Of a stretch of 64,000 bases of DNA, positions 35,898 to 44,990 are shown piece by piece. Under the pieces are notes generated by a model. It made no database searches, was not told where the DNA came from, and was given only the letters and a program-made list of their open reading frames with translations. How positions within the stretch are numbered: the first letter of the stretch is position 1; each line of letters begins with the position of its first letter. The position numbers were made by a program, and so were the translations under genes. The DNA comes from Acidovorax sp. (GTDB lineage Bacteria; Pseudomonadota; Gammaproteobacteria; Burkholderiales; Burkholderiaceae_C), in contig JAITLO010000006.1 of assembly GCA_031277855.1 (NCBI GenBank), positions 80,212 to 144,211 of the forward strand, given 5' to 3'.

Positions 35898-37280
35898 ATG
35901 ACCTCTGTTTACGCCCAACGCCGCGCGCGCCTGGCTGCCCAGCTGGGTGCGGGTGGCATCGCCATCATTCCCACCGCGCCGGAGCGGGGCCGCAACCGCG
36001 ACAACAGCTATCTCTACCGGCATGACAGCTATTTCTACTATCTGACGGGCTTTACCGAACCCAATGCGACCCTGGTGCTGGGCGCAGATGGCCGCAGCAC
36101 GCTGTTTTGCCAGCCCAAGGACCTGGAGCGCGAGATCTGGGACGGCTATCGCCTGGGCCCCGAGGCAGCCGTGGCCCAACTGGGTATGGACGCAGCGTAT
36201 TCCATCGCTGAGCTGGGCAGCCGCTTGCCGCGCCTGCTGGAAAACCAGGACCGCGTCTGGTACCCGTTTGCCACGCACGAGGGCCTGGCTGCCCAGGTGG
36301 AGGGCTGGCTGACCGCCGTGCGCGCCCGCGTGCGCTATGGCGCGCTGTGCCCCACGCAGCAGGGTGATGTCTGCACCCTGCTGGACGAGATGCGCCTGGT
36401 CAAGGACGACACCGAGCTGGCGCTGATGCGCCGTGCCGGCGTGATCAGCGCCCGTGCCCATATCCGCGCCATGCAGCGCTCGGCCCGCATGCTGCGTGCC
36501 GGCGAGGATTGCCGTGAATACCACCTCGACGCCGAGCTGCTGCATGAATTCCGCCAGGGTGGTGCCCAGGGCGTGGCGTACGACTCCATCGTCGCCGCCG
36601 GGGCCAATGCCTGCGTGCTGCACTACCGCGCCGCGAGCACGCCGGTGCGCAGCGGCGATCTGGTGCTGATCGATGCCGGTTGCGAGCTGGACAGCTATGC
36701 CAGCGACATTACCCGCACCTTCCCGGCCAATGGCGTCTTCACCGGCCCGCAACGTGCGCTGTATGAGCTGGTGCTGGAAAGCCAGAAGGCCGCCATTGCC
36801 GTGACCCGTGCCGGCCGGCGCTTCAACGACCCGCATGAGGCCACGGTGGCCGTGCTGGCCCAGGGCATGCTGGACCTGGGATTGCTGGACAAGTCCAAAT
36901 ACGGCAATGCCGAGGACGTGATCGAGTCGCGCGCCTACTTCCAGTTCTATATGCACCGCACCGGCCACTGGCTGGGCATGGATGTGCACGACTGCGGCAG
37001 CTATGTCGAGCCCAGCGAGCTGGGGCAGACCAGTGTGCGCAAGGATCCGCTGTCGGGCGAGCACATCACCAACCGCCCCAGCCGCATATTGCGGCCAGGC
37101 ATGGTGACCACGATAGAGCCCGGCATCTATGTGCGCCCCGCGCCCGGCGTGCCCGAGCAGTTCCACCACATCGGCATACGCATCGAAGATGACGCCGTGG
37201 TCACCGATGGTGACTGCGAGCTGCTGACCCGTGGCGTGCCCGTGGAGCCCAGCGAGATCGAAGCGCTGATGCGGGACTAA
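35898..37280 (+). CDS. pepP: Xaa-Pro aminopeptidase (aminopeptidase P)
   Basis: The 460-residue metalloenzyme removes an N-terminal residue before proline. The creatinase/prolidase layout is clear: an N-terminal domain with DSYFYYLTGFTEPNA, then the pita-bread domain with metal ligands in LIDAGCELDSYASDITRTF, HRTGHWLGMDVHD, TIEPGIYV and IRIEDD. ATG 35898 (MTSVYAQRRARLAAQ) fits homologues. In many Burkholderiales it lies next to murU; here the phenol island separates them. Confidence 0.95.
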   Translation: MTSVYAQRRARLAAQLGAGGIAIIPTAPERGRNRDNSYLYRHDSYFYYLTGFTEPNATLVLGADGRSTLFCQPKDLEREIWDGYRLGPEAAVAQLGMDAAYSIAELGSRLPRLLENQDRVWYPFATHEGLAAQVEGWLTAVRARVRYGALCPTQQGDVCTLLDEMRLVKDDTELALMRRAGVISARAHIRAMQRSARMLRAGEDCREYHLDAELLHEFRQGGAQGVAYDSIVAAGANACVLHYRAASTPVRSGDLVLIDAGCELDSYASDITRTFPANGVFTGPQRALYELVLESQKAAIAVTRAGRRFNDPHEATVAVLAQGMLDLGLLDKSKYGNAEDVIESRAYFQFYMHRTGHWLGMDVHDCGSYVEPSELGQTSVRKDPLSGEHITNRPSRILRPGMVTTIEPGIYVRPAPGVPEQFHHIGIRIEDDAVVTDGDCELLTRGVPVEPSEIEALMRD

Positions 37281-37288
37281 GTCTTCTG

Positions 37289-37309
37289 CAGGCGCTGCAC
37301 CAGCGCCTG
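37289..37309 (+). other. Hairpin just after pepP
   Basis: A perfect 9-bp stem CAGGCGCTG/CAGCGCCTG with a three-base loop begins eight bases after the pepP stop. No strong T-run follows. It covers a possible GTG start (37309) of the next gene, which speaks for a later start there. Confidence 0.55.
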
Positions 37310-37335
37310 TGCCCCTTGTCTGCTTGTTCATTTGG

Positions 37336-38124
37336 ATGCACGCCGCCATGCTGGACCCTGTCGACGATCATGCCCATGCCATGCCCGCTCCCCGCGAAAG
37401 CCGGTTGCTGCTGCAACTGAGCTTGCTGCTGTGGCTGCTGGGCCTGCCTGGTGTGTGGAGCATGGCCTGGACCGTGGGTCAACGCCTGCATGGCAGCACC
37501 TTGCCGCCATGGATGTTGCCCGTCATCGGTGGCCTGCAAAGCAGCCTGCTGCTGGCGGCGGCGGTCTTCTTTGGCGCCTGGGTGGCACCACGCATAGGTC
37601 TGGGTGCACCCCTGCTGTCTGCATGGCTGAATGGCCAGCGCATGCGTCCGCTGCTGCTGGCGCTGTGGCTGCCGGCCATGGGCGGCGGCGTGTTGGGCGC
37701 GGCCTGGATGGTGTCGCTGGCCCAGCTGGTGCCCGATGTGCTGATGGCCAGCGACCCGGTGCAGACGCTGCCGCTGTGGACCAAGCTGCTGTATGGCGGC
37801 ATCAGCGAAGAGCTGCTGCTGCGCTGGGGCGTGATGAATATGTTGCTGTTTGCGCTGTGGCGCTTGCTGCAACCCCACGGCGGTGTGCCACGAGCCTGGC
37901 TGGTGGCCGTGGCCGTGCTGTTGGCCGCATTGTTTTGTGCGCTGAGCAGCCTGCCCTCGGCCATGGCCTTGCTGGGCAGTCTGAAGCCCCAGGTTTTGCA
38001 CCTGGTGCTGTGGGGCAATACGGTATTTGGTTTGCTTGTGGGTTATATCTACTGGCGCTATGGCCTGGAGGCTGCCATCGTCGCCCACATGCTGGCATTG
38101 GCCTTGTCCCATGGACTGGCCTGA
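37336..38124 (+). CDS. CPBP-family intramembrane protease (Rce1-like)
   Basis: The product is about 262 residues with seven or so hydrophobic helices. The diagnostic EExxxR motif is present in SEELLLRWG, with downstream H in VAHMLALALSHG as the probable metal-binding histidine. The family cleaves membrane or prenylated substrates; the bacterial role is mostly unknown. Several starts are in frame (37309 GTG, 37336, 37348, 37381); 37336 is a compromise since no ribosome site is clear. Confidence 0.82.
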   Translation: MHAAMLDPVDDHAHAMPAPRESRLLLQLSLLLWLLGLPGVWSMAWTVGQRLHGSTLPPWMLPVIGGLQSSLLLAAAVFFGAWVAPRIGLGAPLLSAWLNGQRMRPLLLALWLPAMGGGVLGAAWMVSLAQLVPDVLMASDPVQTLPLWTKLLYGGISEELLLRWGVMNMLLFALWRLLQPHGGVPRAWLVAVAVLLAALFCALSSLPSAMALLGSLKPQVLHLVLWGNTVFGLLVGYIYWRYGLEAAIVAHMLALALSHGLA

Positions 38125-38181
38125 CGGGTTGGCCATGGTGGCCGACGCTTTCTCTCCCCACCCTTTTTTTGACAGGAACCG

Positions 38182-39666
38182 ATGACTGCTGCACCACTCC
38201 AACCCACCGTTTCCGCCCCGTCCCGGGTGCGCCGCGCCACCAAGATCGTGGCCACGCTGGGCCCGGCATCCAGTGATCCCGACTTGCTGGCAGAGATGAT
38301 TGCCGTCGGTGTCAACGTGGTGCGGCTGAACTTCAGCCATGGCACGGCGCAAGACCATATCGACCGCGCTGCGGTGGTGCGTGCTGCTGCACAGCGCGAG
38401 GGCCGCGAGGTGGCCATCATGGCCGACCTGCAGGGCCCCAAGATTCGCGTGGGCAAGTTCGCCGAAGGCCGGGTGCAGCTGGAAGTGGGCAAGCCTTTTG
38501 TGCTGGATGCGGCACGCACCGAGCCGGGTGACATCAATGGCGTGGGCCTGGACTACAAGGAGTTGCCGCGCGATGTGAAGGCCGGTGATGTGCTGCTGCT
38601 CAACGACGGCCTGATCGTGCTCACCGTGGAGCGTGTGCTGGGCGAGGCGGTCTACACCACCGTCACCATCGGCGGGGAGCTGTCCAACAACAAGGGCATC
38701 AACAAACAGGGCGGTGGGCTGACGGCGCCGGCGTTGACGGCCAAGGACATGGAGGACATCAAGACCGCCATGGGCCTGGGCGCAGATTATGTGGCCGTGA
38801 GCTTTCCCAAGAACGCCACCGATATGGAAATGGCACGCCAGCTGTGCAATGTGGCTGCGGCGGCGGCCGGTATAGGCCATCGCCCGGGGCTGATCGCCAA
38901 GATAGAGCGCGCCGAGGCCATTCCCGAGCTGGAAGCCATCTTGCGCGTCTCCGACGGCATCATGGTGGCCCGTGGCGATCTGGCCGTGGAAGTGGGCAAT
39001 GCCGCCGTGCCGGCGCTGCAGAAAAAAATGATCCGCATGGCGCGCGAGATGGACAAGGTGGTCATCACCGCCACCCAGATGATGGAGAGCATGATCACCA
39101 ACCCCGTGCCCACGCGCGCCGAGGTGAGTGATGTGGCGAATGCCGTGCTTGATGGCACGGACGCCGTGATGCTCAGCGCCGAAACTGCCGCCGGCAAATA
39201 CCCGCTGGAGACGGTGCGCGCCATGGCTGAGATCTGCGCTGCCGCCGAGGCCGCGGAGGAGCCCAGCCGCGATGCCGATTTCACGGACCGCCAGTTCCGC
39301 CGCATCGACCAGTCCATCGCCATTGGTGCGCTGTTCACCGCCCACCATTTGGGCGCCAAGGCCATTGTGGCCATGACGGACAGCGGCTCCACCGCGCTGT
39401 GGATGAGCCGCCACCGCATTCACATCCCCATCTACGCGCTGACGCCCAAGATTGCCACCCAGCGCAAGATGGCGCTGTACCGCAATGTGCGCCCGCTGCT
39501 GATGGACACCAGCGCCGACCGCGACACCGCGCTGGAGCAGGCGGAAAAGCATTTGCGCATGCGCAGCATCGTGCAAGCCGGCGATGTGTATGCCATTACC
39601 TGCGGCGAGCCCATGGGCCAGCCGGGGGGGACCAATATGCTGAAGATTTGCAGGGTCAACCCCTGA
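38182..39666 (+). CDS. pyk: Pyruvate kinase
   Basis: The 494-residue enzyme makes pyruvate and ATP from phosphoenolpyruvate and ADP. It carries KIVATLGPASSDPDLLAEMI, VVRLNFSHGT, the active-site loop IAKIERAEAIPELEAIL and MVARGDLAVEVG, then the regulatory C-domain. Full length. AGGAA precedes ATG 38182. Its end (AACCCCTGA) is followed by a decayed fragment of the large repeat (39654-39690). It is two genes from the aldolase and on the same strand. Confidence 0.97.
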   Translation: MTAAPLQPTVSAPSRVRRATKIVATLGPASSDPDLLAEMIAVGVNVVRLNFSHGTAQDHIDRAAVVRAAAQREGREVAIMADLQGPKIRVGKFAEGRVQLEVGKPFVLDAARTEPGDINGVGLDYKELPRDVKAGDVLLLNDGLIVLTVERVLGEAVYTTVTIGGELSNNKGINKQGGGLTAPALTAKDMEDIKTAMGLGADYVAVSFPKNATDMEMARQLCNVAAAAAGIGHRPGLIAKIERAEAIPELEAILRVSDGIMVARGDLAVEVGNAAVPALQKKMIRMAREMDKVVITATQMMESMITNPVPTRAEVSDVANAVLDGTDAVMLSAETAAGKYPLETVRAMAEICAAAEAAEEPSRDADFTDRQFRRIDQSIAIGALFTAHHLGAKAIVAMTDSGSTALWMSRHRIHIPIYALTPKIATQRKMALYRNVRPLLMDTSADRDTALEQAEKHLRMRSIVQAGDVYAITCGEPMGQPGGTNMLKICRVNP

Positions 39667-39749
39667 ATGTGAAGCGCTTCCCCTGAGGCGTGCAGCAAAC
39701 AGCGTGTTGCATTGCAGGGCTGCCGTACTGCTTGCCAGTACTGCAGCCT

Positions 39750-39800
39750 TTGTTTTGATAGCTGCTGATGCGCTTGCTGTAAGCGTTAGGGGGCTGTTTG
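39750..39800 (+). repeat. ATAGCT-type dispersed repeat, copy 3
   Basis: TTGTTTTGATAGCTGCTGAT, then GCGCTTGCTGTAAGCGTTAG and a GGGGGCTGTTT end. It lies between the convergent pyk and PAP2 genes. Confidence 0.65.
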
Positions 39801-39811
39801 GCCGTCAGAAC

Positions 39812-40381
39812 TCAGGCAGGCATGCGCTGCGCCAGAGCCGACTCCTGAGATGGCAGGGCCGGCGCCCGGCTCACGCGCCAGACCAGCCAAGCACTGGCAC
39901 AGCCCACCAGCAGGCCGGCCAGGATGTCGCTGGGGAAGTGCACGCCCAGCACCACGCGGCTGAGGGCTACCAGCGTGGCCAATGTCCAAACCACGGCCGG
40001 CAGCCAGCGCTGCTGGCGTGCCCAACCCAGCTGTATGGCCATGGCCAGGGCAAAAGCACCCGCTGCATGCATGCTGGGCATGCCGGCGCCCGTGTTGTGG
40101 GCAATCCACTGCAGGCCCAGGCCGTAGAAAGCGGGGCGGGGCATGGGCAGCCCCCAGCGGATCAGCCTGCAAGCCAGCCAGGCCAGGGCCAGTGCTGCAG
40201 CGGTGCGGCCCAATCTGCGCAGGCCGGCAGGGCCTTGCCAGACCATCCACAGCGTGAGCAGTGCCATGCTGATGCCTGGCAGCCAGGCCGAGACCCAGCG
40301 CGCGGCGTTGATATAGCCTGCGGGGCTGCCGGCACCGGCATTGAGCAGGTGAAACAGCGGAAGGTCTATGGCCTGCAGCAT
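39812..40381 (-). CDS. PAP2-family membrane phosphatase
   Basis: A 189-residue integral membrane protein with the three phosphatase signatures: RWGLPMPRP (KxxxxxxRP type), PSMHAAGAF (PSGH type) and SRVVLGVHFPSD (SRxxxxxHxxxD). The family dephosphorylates undecaprenyl pyrophosphate, phosphatidate or phosphatidylglycerophosphate at the membrane. ATG 40381 begins MLQAIDLPLFHLLN, a normal family start; an upstream extension to 40531 is unlikely. Confidence 0.88.
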   Translation of the reverse strand: MLQAIDLPLFHLLNAGAGSPAGYINAARWVSAWLPGISMALLTLWMVWQGPAGLRRLGRTAAALALAWLACRLIRWGLPMPRPAFYGLGLQWIAHNTGAGMPSMHAAGAFALAMAIQLGWARQQRWLPAVVWTLATLVALSRVVLGVHFPSDILAGLLVGCASAWLVWRVSRAPALPSQESALAQRMPA

Positions 40382-40740
40382 GGGGGGAGCGTCCTGTGGT
40401 GGTAAAGCAAAAAAGTCTTCGCAGACTGACTGCCCATGCCAAGAAGGCTGTAGCAGCTGTTGCGAGTGCGTAACCGTAGACAGTGCGGCTGAATGCTGCG
40501 TGAATAACGCTACATTCCATTCGGGAAGCATTATTGACCAAGTGAGTAATCACTTTGTGTTTATATTGTAGCCAGAGTGAATGCGCTCTCGTACCCGGAT
40601 TGGCGTGCAGCCGTTAAAATCGGGAGTTACGAAGCGGTTACGGCTGCTGCCTGTGTGCCTTGCCAGGTGCGCAGCTGCATGTGGACTGCACTTGTTTGTT
40701 GCCGGGGCATCGCCTCTGCCCACTTTGAACGGAATTTCCT
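40382..40740 (+). promoter_or_regulatory. Divergent PAP2/fba control region
   Basis: This 359-bp gap has no gene. It contains a perfect inverted repeat AAGTGA-GTAA-TCACTT at 40540-40555 directly after TTGACC, within an AT-rich stretch that stands out from the surrounding DNA. The last 180 bases before fba are GC-rich leader. A confident -10 could not be assigned. Confidence 0.5.
40540..40555. promoter_or_regulatory. Candidate operator upstream of fba
   Basis: AAGTGA and TCACTT form a perfect 6-bp inverted repeat with a four-base spacer, immediately downstream of a -35-like TTGACC (40534-40539). Its position suits a repressor site for the glycolytic gene or the phosphatase gene. Confidence 0.4.
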
Positions 40741-41805
40741 ATGCCTCTTATCTCGATGCGCGAAATGCTCGACCATGCTGCTGAAAACGGCTATGGCATT
40801 CCCGCCTTCAACGTCAACAACCTGGAGCAAGTCCAGGCCGTGATGTCGGCGGCGGACGAAGTCGGCGCACCCGTGATCCTGCAGGCCAGCGCCGGTGCCC
40901 GCAAATACGCTGGCGAGCCCTTTATCAAGCACCTGATCCAGGCCGCTGCCGAGATGTATCCCCACATCCCCCTGGTGATGCACCAAGACCACGGCACCAC
41001 GCCCGAAGTCTGCCAAGGCGCGCTGAACCTGGGCTTTGGCTCGGTGATGATGGATGGCTCGCTGATGAGCGACGGCAAGACCCCTTCGTCCTTCGACTAC
41101 AACGTCGACGTGACCCAGAAGGTCGTGGCCATGGCCCACAAGATTGGCGCCACCGTGGAAGGCGAGCTGGGCTGCCTGGGCAACCTGGAAACCGGTGAAG
41201 CCGGCGAGGAAGACGGTATCGGCGCCGAAGGCAAGCTGGACCACAGCCAGATGCTGACCGACCCCGAGGAAGCCGCACAGTTCGTGCAGGCCACCCAACT
41301 GGACGCGCTGGCGATTGCCATCGGCACCAGCCACGGCGCCTACAAGTTCAGCCGTCCCCCCACGGGCGACATCCTCGCCTTTTCCCGCGTCAAGGAAATC
41401 CACGCCCGCATCCCCAACACCCACCTGGTGATGCATGGCTCGTCTTCCGTGCCCCAGGAGCTGCTGGCCATCATCAACCAGTACGGCGGCAAGATGAAGG
41501 AAACCTATGGCGTGCCCGTCAAGGAAATCCAGGAAGCCATCAAGTACGGCGTGCGCAAGATCAATATCGACACCGACATCCGCCTGGCCATGACCGGTGC
41601 GGTACGCAAGTTCCTGGCCGAGAACCCCGACAAGTTCGACGCCCGCGAATGGCTCAAGCCTGCCCGCGAAGCGGCCAAGCTGGTCTGCAAGGCCCGCTAC
41701 ATCGAGTTCGGCTGCGAAGGCCAGGGCGGCAAGATCAAGGGCTATAGCCTGGAGCAAATGGCCAAGAAGTACCAGGCAGGCGAACTGGCCCAGCTGGTCA
41801 AGTAA
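40741..41805 (+). CDS. fba: Class II fructose-bisphosphate aldolase
   Basis: The 354-residue zinc aldolase interconverts fructose 1,6-bisphosphate and triose phosphates. It has [19 protein letters not shown], the zinc ligand in [26 protein letters not shown], the HGAYKF and VMHGSSSVP phosphate and metal sites, and the [10 protein letters not shown] catalytic stretch. This is the CbbA-like subtype common in betaproteobacteria. It is followed by an ATAGCT-type repeat and a terminator. Confidence 0.97.
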   Translation: MPLISMREMLDHAAENGYGIPAFNVNNLEQVQAVMSAADEVGAPVILQASAGARKYAGEPFIKHLIQAAAEMYPHIPLVMHQDHGTTPEVCQGALNLGFGSVMMDGSLMSDGKTPSSFDYNVDVTQKVVAMAHKIGATVEGELGCLGNLETGEAGEEDGIGAEGKLDHSQMLTDPEEAAQFVQATQLDALAIAIGTSHGAYKFSRPPTGDILAFSRVKEIHARIPNTHLVMHGSSSVPQELLAIINQYGGKMKETYGVPVKEIQEAIKYGVRKINIDTDIRLAMTGAVRKFLAENPDKFDAREWLKPAREAAKLVCKARYIEFGCEGQGGKIKGYSLEQMAKKYQAGELAQLVK

Positions 41806-41814
41806 GCACTCTGC

Positions 41815-41862
41815 TTTCGATAGCTTCTGATGCTTGTGCTGCAAGCGTTAGAGGCCTGAAAC
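41815..41862 (+). repeat. ATAGCT-type dispersed repeat, copy 4
   Basis: TTTCGATAGCTTCTGATGCT, then TGCTGCAAGCGTTAGAGGCC and TGAAAC. It starts nine bases after the fba stop and is closest to copy 3. Confidence 0.65.
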
Positions 41863-41867
41863 ATGCA

Positions 41868-41900
41868 AAACCCGCAACGCCCCTGGCCTGCGGGTTTTTT
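41868..41900 (+). terminator. Rho-independent terminator after fba
   Basis: Stem AACCCGCA/TGCGGGTT (41869-41876 and 41889-41896) followed by TTTT. Confidence 0.85.
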
Positions 41901-42047
41901 CATGGGTGTTTTCTCTCTCGGGCTGCGCAGGGTCAAAGGGCTGCAGGCCCTAGGGGTGTTTACTAGGGTAAGCACAAGTATCGAACGGACGTGCTTTTTT
42001 GCACAATCTAACGATTCACCAGATACAAACAAAATGGAGACCCGGGC

Positions 42048-43742
42048 ATGACGACAGAGCGTCCATGGCTGGCAGCCTATCCAGAAGGCGTGCCGGCTGA
42101 TATTGATCCTTCGCGTTACACCTCGCTGGTGGCGTTGATGGAGCAGGCATTCAAGGCCTATGCCGACCGCACCGCCTACACCTTTATGGGCAAGGACCTC
42201 AGCTTTGCCCATGTGGACCGGCACAGCCAGGTGTTTGCTGCTTATCTGCAGTCGCTGGGCCTGAAAAAGGGCGACCGCGTGGCCATCATGATGCCCAACG
42301 TCCCCCAGTACCCGGTGGCCGTGGCCGCCATCCTGCGCGCCGGCTATGTGGTGGTGAACGTCAATCCGCTCTACACCGCACGCGAGCTGGAGCACCAGCT
42401 CAAGGACTCGGGTGCCCAGGCCATTGTCATCATCGAAAACTTTGCCCACACGCTGCAGCAATGCATAGCCAAGACCGAGGTCAAGCATGTGGTGTTGTGC
42501 AGCATGGGCGATGAGCTGGGCCTGCTCAAGGGCCTGATCGTCAACTACGTGGTGCGCAAGGTGAAAAAGCTGGTGCCACCGTTCCAGCTGCCCGGTGCCG
42601 TGCGCTACAACAGCGCGCTTTCCAAGGGGCGCCAGACCCGGTTTACGCCGGTGGCCATAGGCTCTGACGATATCGCCGTGCTGCAGTACACCGGCGGCAC
42701 CACCGGTGTCAGCAAGGGCGCGGTGCTGCTGCATCGCAACATCATTGCCAACACGCTGCAGTGCGAGGCATGGTTCAACCCGGTGCTGCAAAACATTCGC
42801 AAAAGCGGTGAGCAGGTCACCAGCGTTTGCGCGCTGCCGCTCTATCACATCTTCGCCTTCACGGTGAACATGATGCTGTCCATGCACACCGGTGGCCGCA
42901 ACATCCTGATTGCCAATCCGCGCGATCTGAAGTCGGTGTTCAAAGACCTGCAAGGCCAGGTCTTCCATAATTTCCCGGCGGTGAACACGCTGTTCAACGG
43001 CCTGGCCCACCACCCGGATTTCAACACCGTGGACTGGAGCCATCTCAAAGTCTCGGTGGGCGGCGGCATGGCCGTGCAGGGCGCCGTGGCCAAGCTGTGG
43101 CTGGAAAAAACCGGCTGCCCCATCGTCGAAGGCTATGGCCTGTCGGAAACCAGCCCCGTGGTCAGCTGCAACCCGGTGACGGCCAAGGAGTTCACCGGCA
43201 GCATCGGTCTGCCCAAGCCCAGCACCTATGTAAAGCTGGTGGATGACGCAGGCCAGACCGTGGCCCAACCGGGCCAGACCGGCGAAATCGCCGTCAAGGG
43301 TCCGCAGGTGATGGCAGGCTACTGGCAGCGCCCGGATGAAACCGCCAAGGTCACCACGGCCGATGGTTATTTCCTCACCGGCGACATCGGCCTGATGGAC
43401 GAGCGCGGCTACATCAAGATCGTCGACCGCAAGAAAGACATGGTGCTGGTCAGCGGCTTTAACGTCTACCCCAACGAGGTCGAAGACATTGTGGCCACCT
43501 GCCCCGGCGTGATGGAGTGTGCGGTGGTGGGCATACCCGATGCCAACTCCGGCGAGGCCGTGAAGCTGGTGGTGGTGCGCAAGGACGCCAGCCTGACCGA
43601 GGAGCAGCTGCGCGCCTTCTGCAAGGAAAACCTCACGGGCTACAAACGCCCCAAGGTCATCGAATTCCGCACCGAGCTGCCCAAGACCCCCGTGGGCAAG
43701 ATTCTGCGCCGCGAGCTGCGCGACACCCAGGCCACGGCCTGA
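42048..43742 (+). CDS. fadD: Long-chain fatty-acid-CoA ligase (FadD-type)
   Basis: The 564-residue AMP-forming ligase activates fatty acids to acyl-CoA. Motifs are the P-loop YTGGTTGVSKGA, the FadD-like EGYGLSETSPVVSCNP, the ATP-binding FLTGDIGLMDERGYIKIVDR and the C-terminal catalytic Lys in TPVGKILRRELR. TGGAGA precedes ATG 42048. It has its own terminator. Substrate chain length cannot be told from sequence. Confidence 0.92.
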   Translation: MTTERPWLAAYPEGVPADIDPSRYTSLVALMEQAFKAYADRTAYTFMGKDLSFAHVDRHSQVFAAYLQSLGLKKGDRVAIMMPNVPQYPVAVAAILRAGYVVVNVNPLYTARELEHQLKDSGAQAIVIIENFAHTLQQCIAKTEVKHVVLCSMGDELGLLKGLIVNYVVRKVKKLVPPFQLPGAVRYNSALSKGRQTRFTPVAIGSDDIAVLQYTGGTTGVSKGAVLLHRNIIANTLQCEAWFNPVLQNIRKSGEQVTSVCALPLYHIFAFTVNMMLSMHTGGRNILIANPRDLKSVFKDLQGQVFHNFPAVNTLFNGLAHHPDFNTVDWSHLKVSVGGGMAVQGAVAKLWLEKTGCPIVEGYGLSETSPVVSCNPVTAKEFTGSIGLPKPSTYVKLVDDAGQTVAQPGQTGEIAVKGPQVMAGYWQRPDETAKVTTADGYFLTGDIGLMDERGYIKIVDRKKDMVLVSGFNVYPNEVEDIVATCPGVMECAVVGIPDANSGEAVKLVVVRKDASLTEEQLRAFCKENLTGYKRPKVIEFRTELPKTPVGKILRRELRDTQATA

Positions 43743-43761
43743 GTCCGTCTTACGCCCCTGC

Positions 43762-43788
43762 AAGGAGCGCCTTTGGCGCTCCTTTTTT
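43762..43788 (+). terminator. Rho-independent terminator after fadD
   Basis: Perfect 10-bp stem AAGGAGCGCC/GGCGCTCCTT with a three-base loop and T-run. Confidence 0.92.
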
Positions 43789-43896
43789 CATGGAAGCGGG
43801 CAAGCTCGCAGGGCCGATGCCGCAACCCCCCGCAACTGGGCGAGAATGCCCGGTTGCAATCGCCACGGCCCGTTGTGGCTGGCTGTGAGCGAATCT

Positions 43897-43949
43897 CTCA
43901 AAACCATAGCTGCTCATGCTTTTATACCAAGCATTTCAAGCAGTTTTCA
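43897..43949 (+). repeat. ATAGCT-type dispersed repeat, copy 5
   Basis: TCTCAAAACCATAGCTGCTC, then ATGCTTTTATACCAAGC and TTTCAAGCAGTTTTCAT. This is the fullest copy, with complementary AAAAC and GTTTT ends. It lies 17 bases upstream of the nucleosidase start and may shape its leader. Confidence 0.65.
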
Positions 43950-43965
43950 TGTATTTTTTATTGCC

Positions 43966-44724
43966 GTGACCCTTGCCATCCTCAGCGCCCTGCCCGAAGA
44001 ACAACAGGGCCTGCAGCATCTGTTCACCAACACCCAAACTCTGCGCCACGCCGGGCGTGATTTCACCCTGGGCCAGCTGCATGGCCGCGCCGTGGTGCTG
44101 GCGCTGACCGGCATAGGCAAGGTGGCTGCGGCCACCACGGCCGCTGCGGTGGTGGAACGCTTTGGCGCCCGCCAGCTGCTGTTCACCGGTGTGGCCGGTG
44201 GTGTGGGTGCCGGTGTGCAAGTGGGTGATGTGGTGGTGGCCCAGCAGTTTTTGCAACATGACATGGACGTGCGCCCGCTGTTCCCGCGCTGGCAGGTGCC
44301 CGGCTATGCCGCGCCCACGCTGGCCTGCGATACGGCCATGAGCACCGCCTTGCTGGCCGCTGCCCAGGACTGCGTGATCCAGGCCGCGCAATGGGGCGAG
44401 CCGCTGCTGGCCGGCCATGCGCCGCAGGCCCATGCCGGCCTGGTGGCCAGCGGCGACCAGTTCATTGTCTCGGCCGCAGTGTCGGGCCGCATCACCAGCG
44501 AGCTACAGGCCGAAGGCCATCTGCCCCTGGCCGTGGAAATGGAGGGTGCGGCCATTGCCCAGGCCTGTGCCGACTACGGCATACCCTTTGCCGCCGTGCG
44601 CACCATCTCCGACCGCGCCGACGACAGCGCCCATGTGGACTTCCCCGCCTTTGTCCAGGCCGTGGCCAGCCGCTATGCGCTGCACATCGTGCAGCATTGG
44701 GTCAAGCTGCAGCCCAGCGCCTGA
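43966..44724 (+). CDS. mtnN: 5'-Methylthioadenosine/S-adenosylhomocysteine nucleosidase
   Basis: The 252-residue hydrolase splits adenine from methylthioadenosine and S-adenosylhomocysteine. It begins LAILSALPEEQQGL and has TGIGKVAAATTAAAVVERFG, FTGVAGGVG, VEMEGAAIAQACA (catalytic Glu-Met-Glu) and RTISDRADDSAHVDF with the catalytic Asp. The best start is GTG 43966, which fits the family N-terminus; no ATG in frame is near and no strong ribosome site is seen. The ATAGCT repeat directly upstream may have changed the original leader. Confidence 0.9.
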   Translation: MTLAILSALPEEQQGLQHLFTNTQTLRHAGRDFTLGQLHGRAVVLALTGIGKVAAATTAAAVVERFGARQLLFTGVAGGVGAGVQVGDVVVAQQFLQHDMDVRPLFPRWQVPGYAAPTLACDTAMSTALLAAAQDCVIQAAQWGEPLLAGHAPQAHAGLVASGDQFIVSAAVSGRITSELQAEGHLPLAVEMEGAAIAQACADYGIPFAAVRTISDRADDSAHVDFPAFVQAVASRYALHIVQHWVKLQPSA

Positions 44725-44884
44725 GGCAGAGCCCTCTCCCCCACCCTCTCCCGCAAGCGGGTGAGGGAGACAGACCCAGAGACTGGGGTCAAGCCCCCAT
44801 CCCCACCTTCCCCCGCCGGGGGAAGGAGCAATACCCAAGGCGTGGCACAAGAATCCCCCGCTGCATGCCATGTCCCTTTCGCCA
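44725..44884. repeat. Intergenic palindromes after mtnN
   Basis: CCCTCTCCCGCAAGCGGGTG (near 44751) and CCTTCCCCCGCCGGGGGAAG (near 44807) are short GC-rich palindromes like those after repeat copies 1 and 5. There is no gene. Confidence 0.5.
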
Positions 44885-44990
44885 AAGCTGCCGCGCAAGG
44901 GCCGCCCCGCCGCGCTGGCAGCGTCCCCCTGCCCGCAGCGCGTAGCGATGCGAGAGCGGGGGGAAGGCGCCGAAGGCGACTCAGGGGGGT
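44885..44990 (-). repeat. Large stop-codon-associated repeat, copy 7 (minus-strand orientation)
   Basis: On the minus strand it reads ACCCCCCTGAGTCGCC, then TTCCCCCC, GCTCTCGCATCGCTACGCGC and GGGCGGCCCTTGCGCGG. It includes the last codons (ACA CCC CCC TGA) of the efflux outer-membrane gene, so Thr-Pro-Pro and the stop come from the repeat. Confidence 0.8.

Noticed and set aside
39654..39690. A tenth full copy of the large repeat after pyk
   Set aside because: Only CCCCTGA and a CCCCTGAGGCG fragment remain; the core and right end are missing, so it was treated as a decayed remnant.
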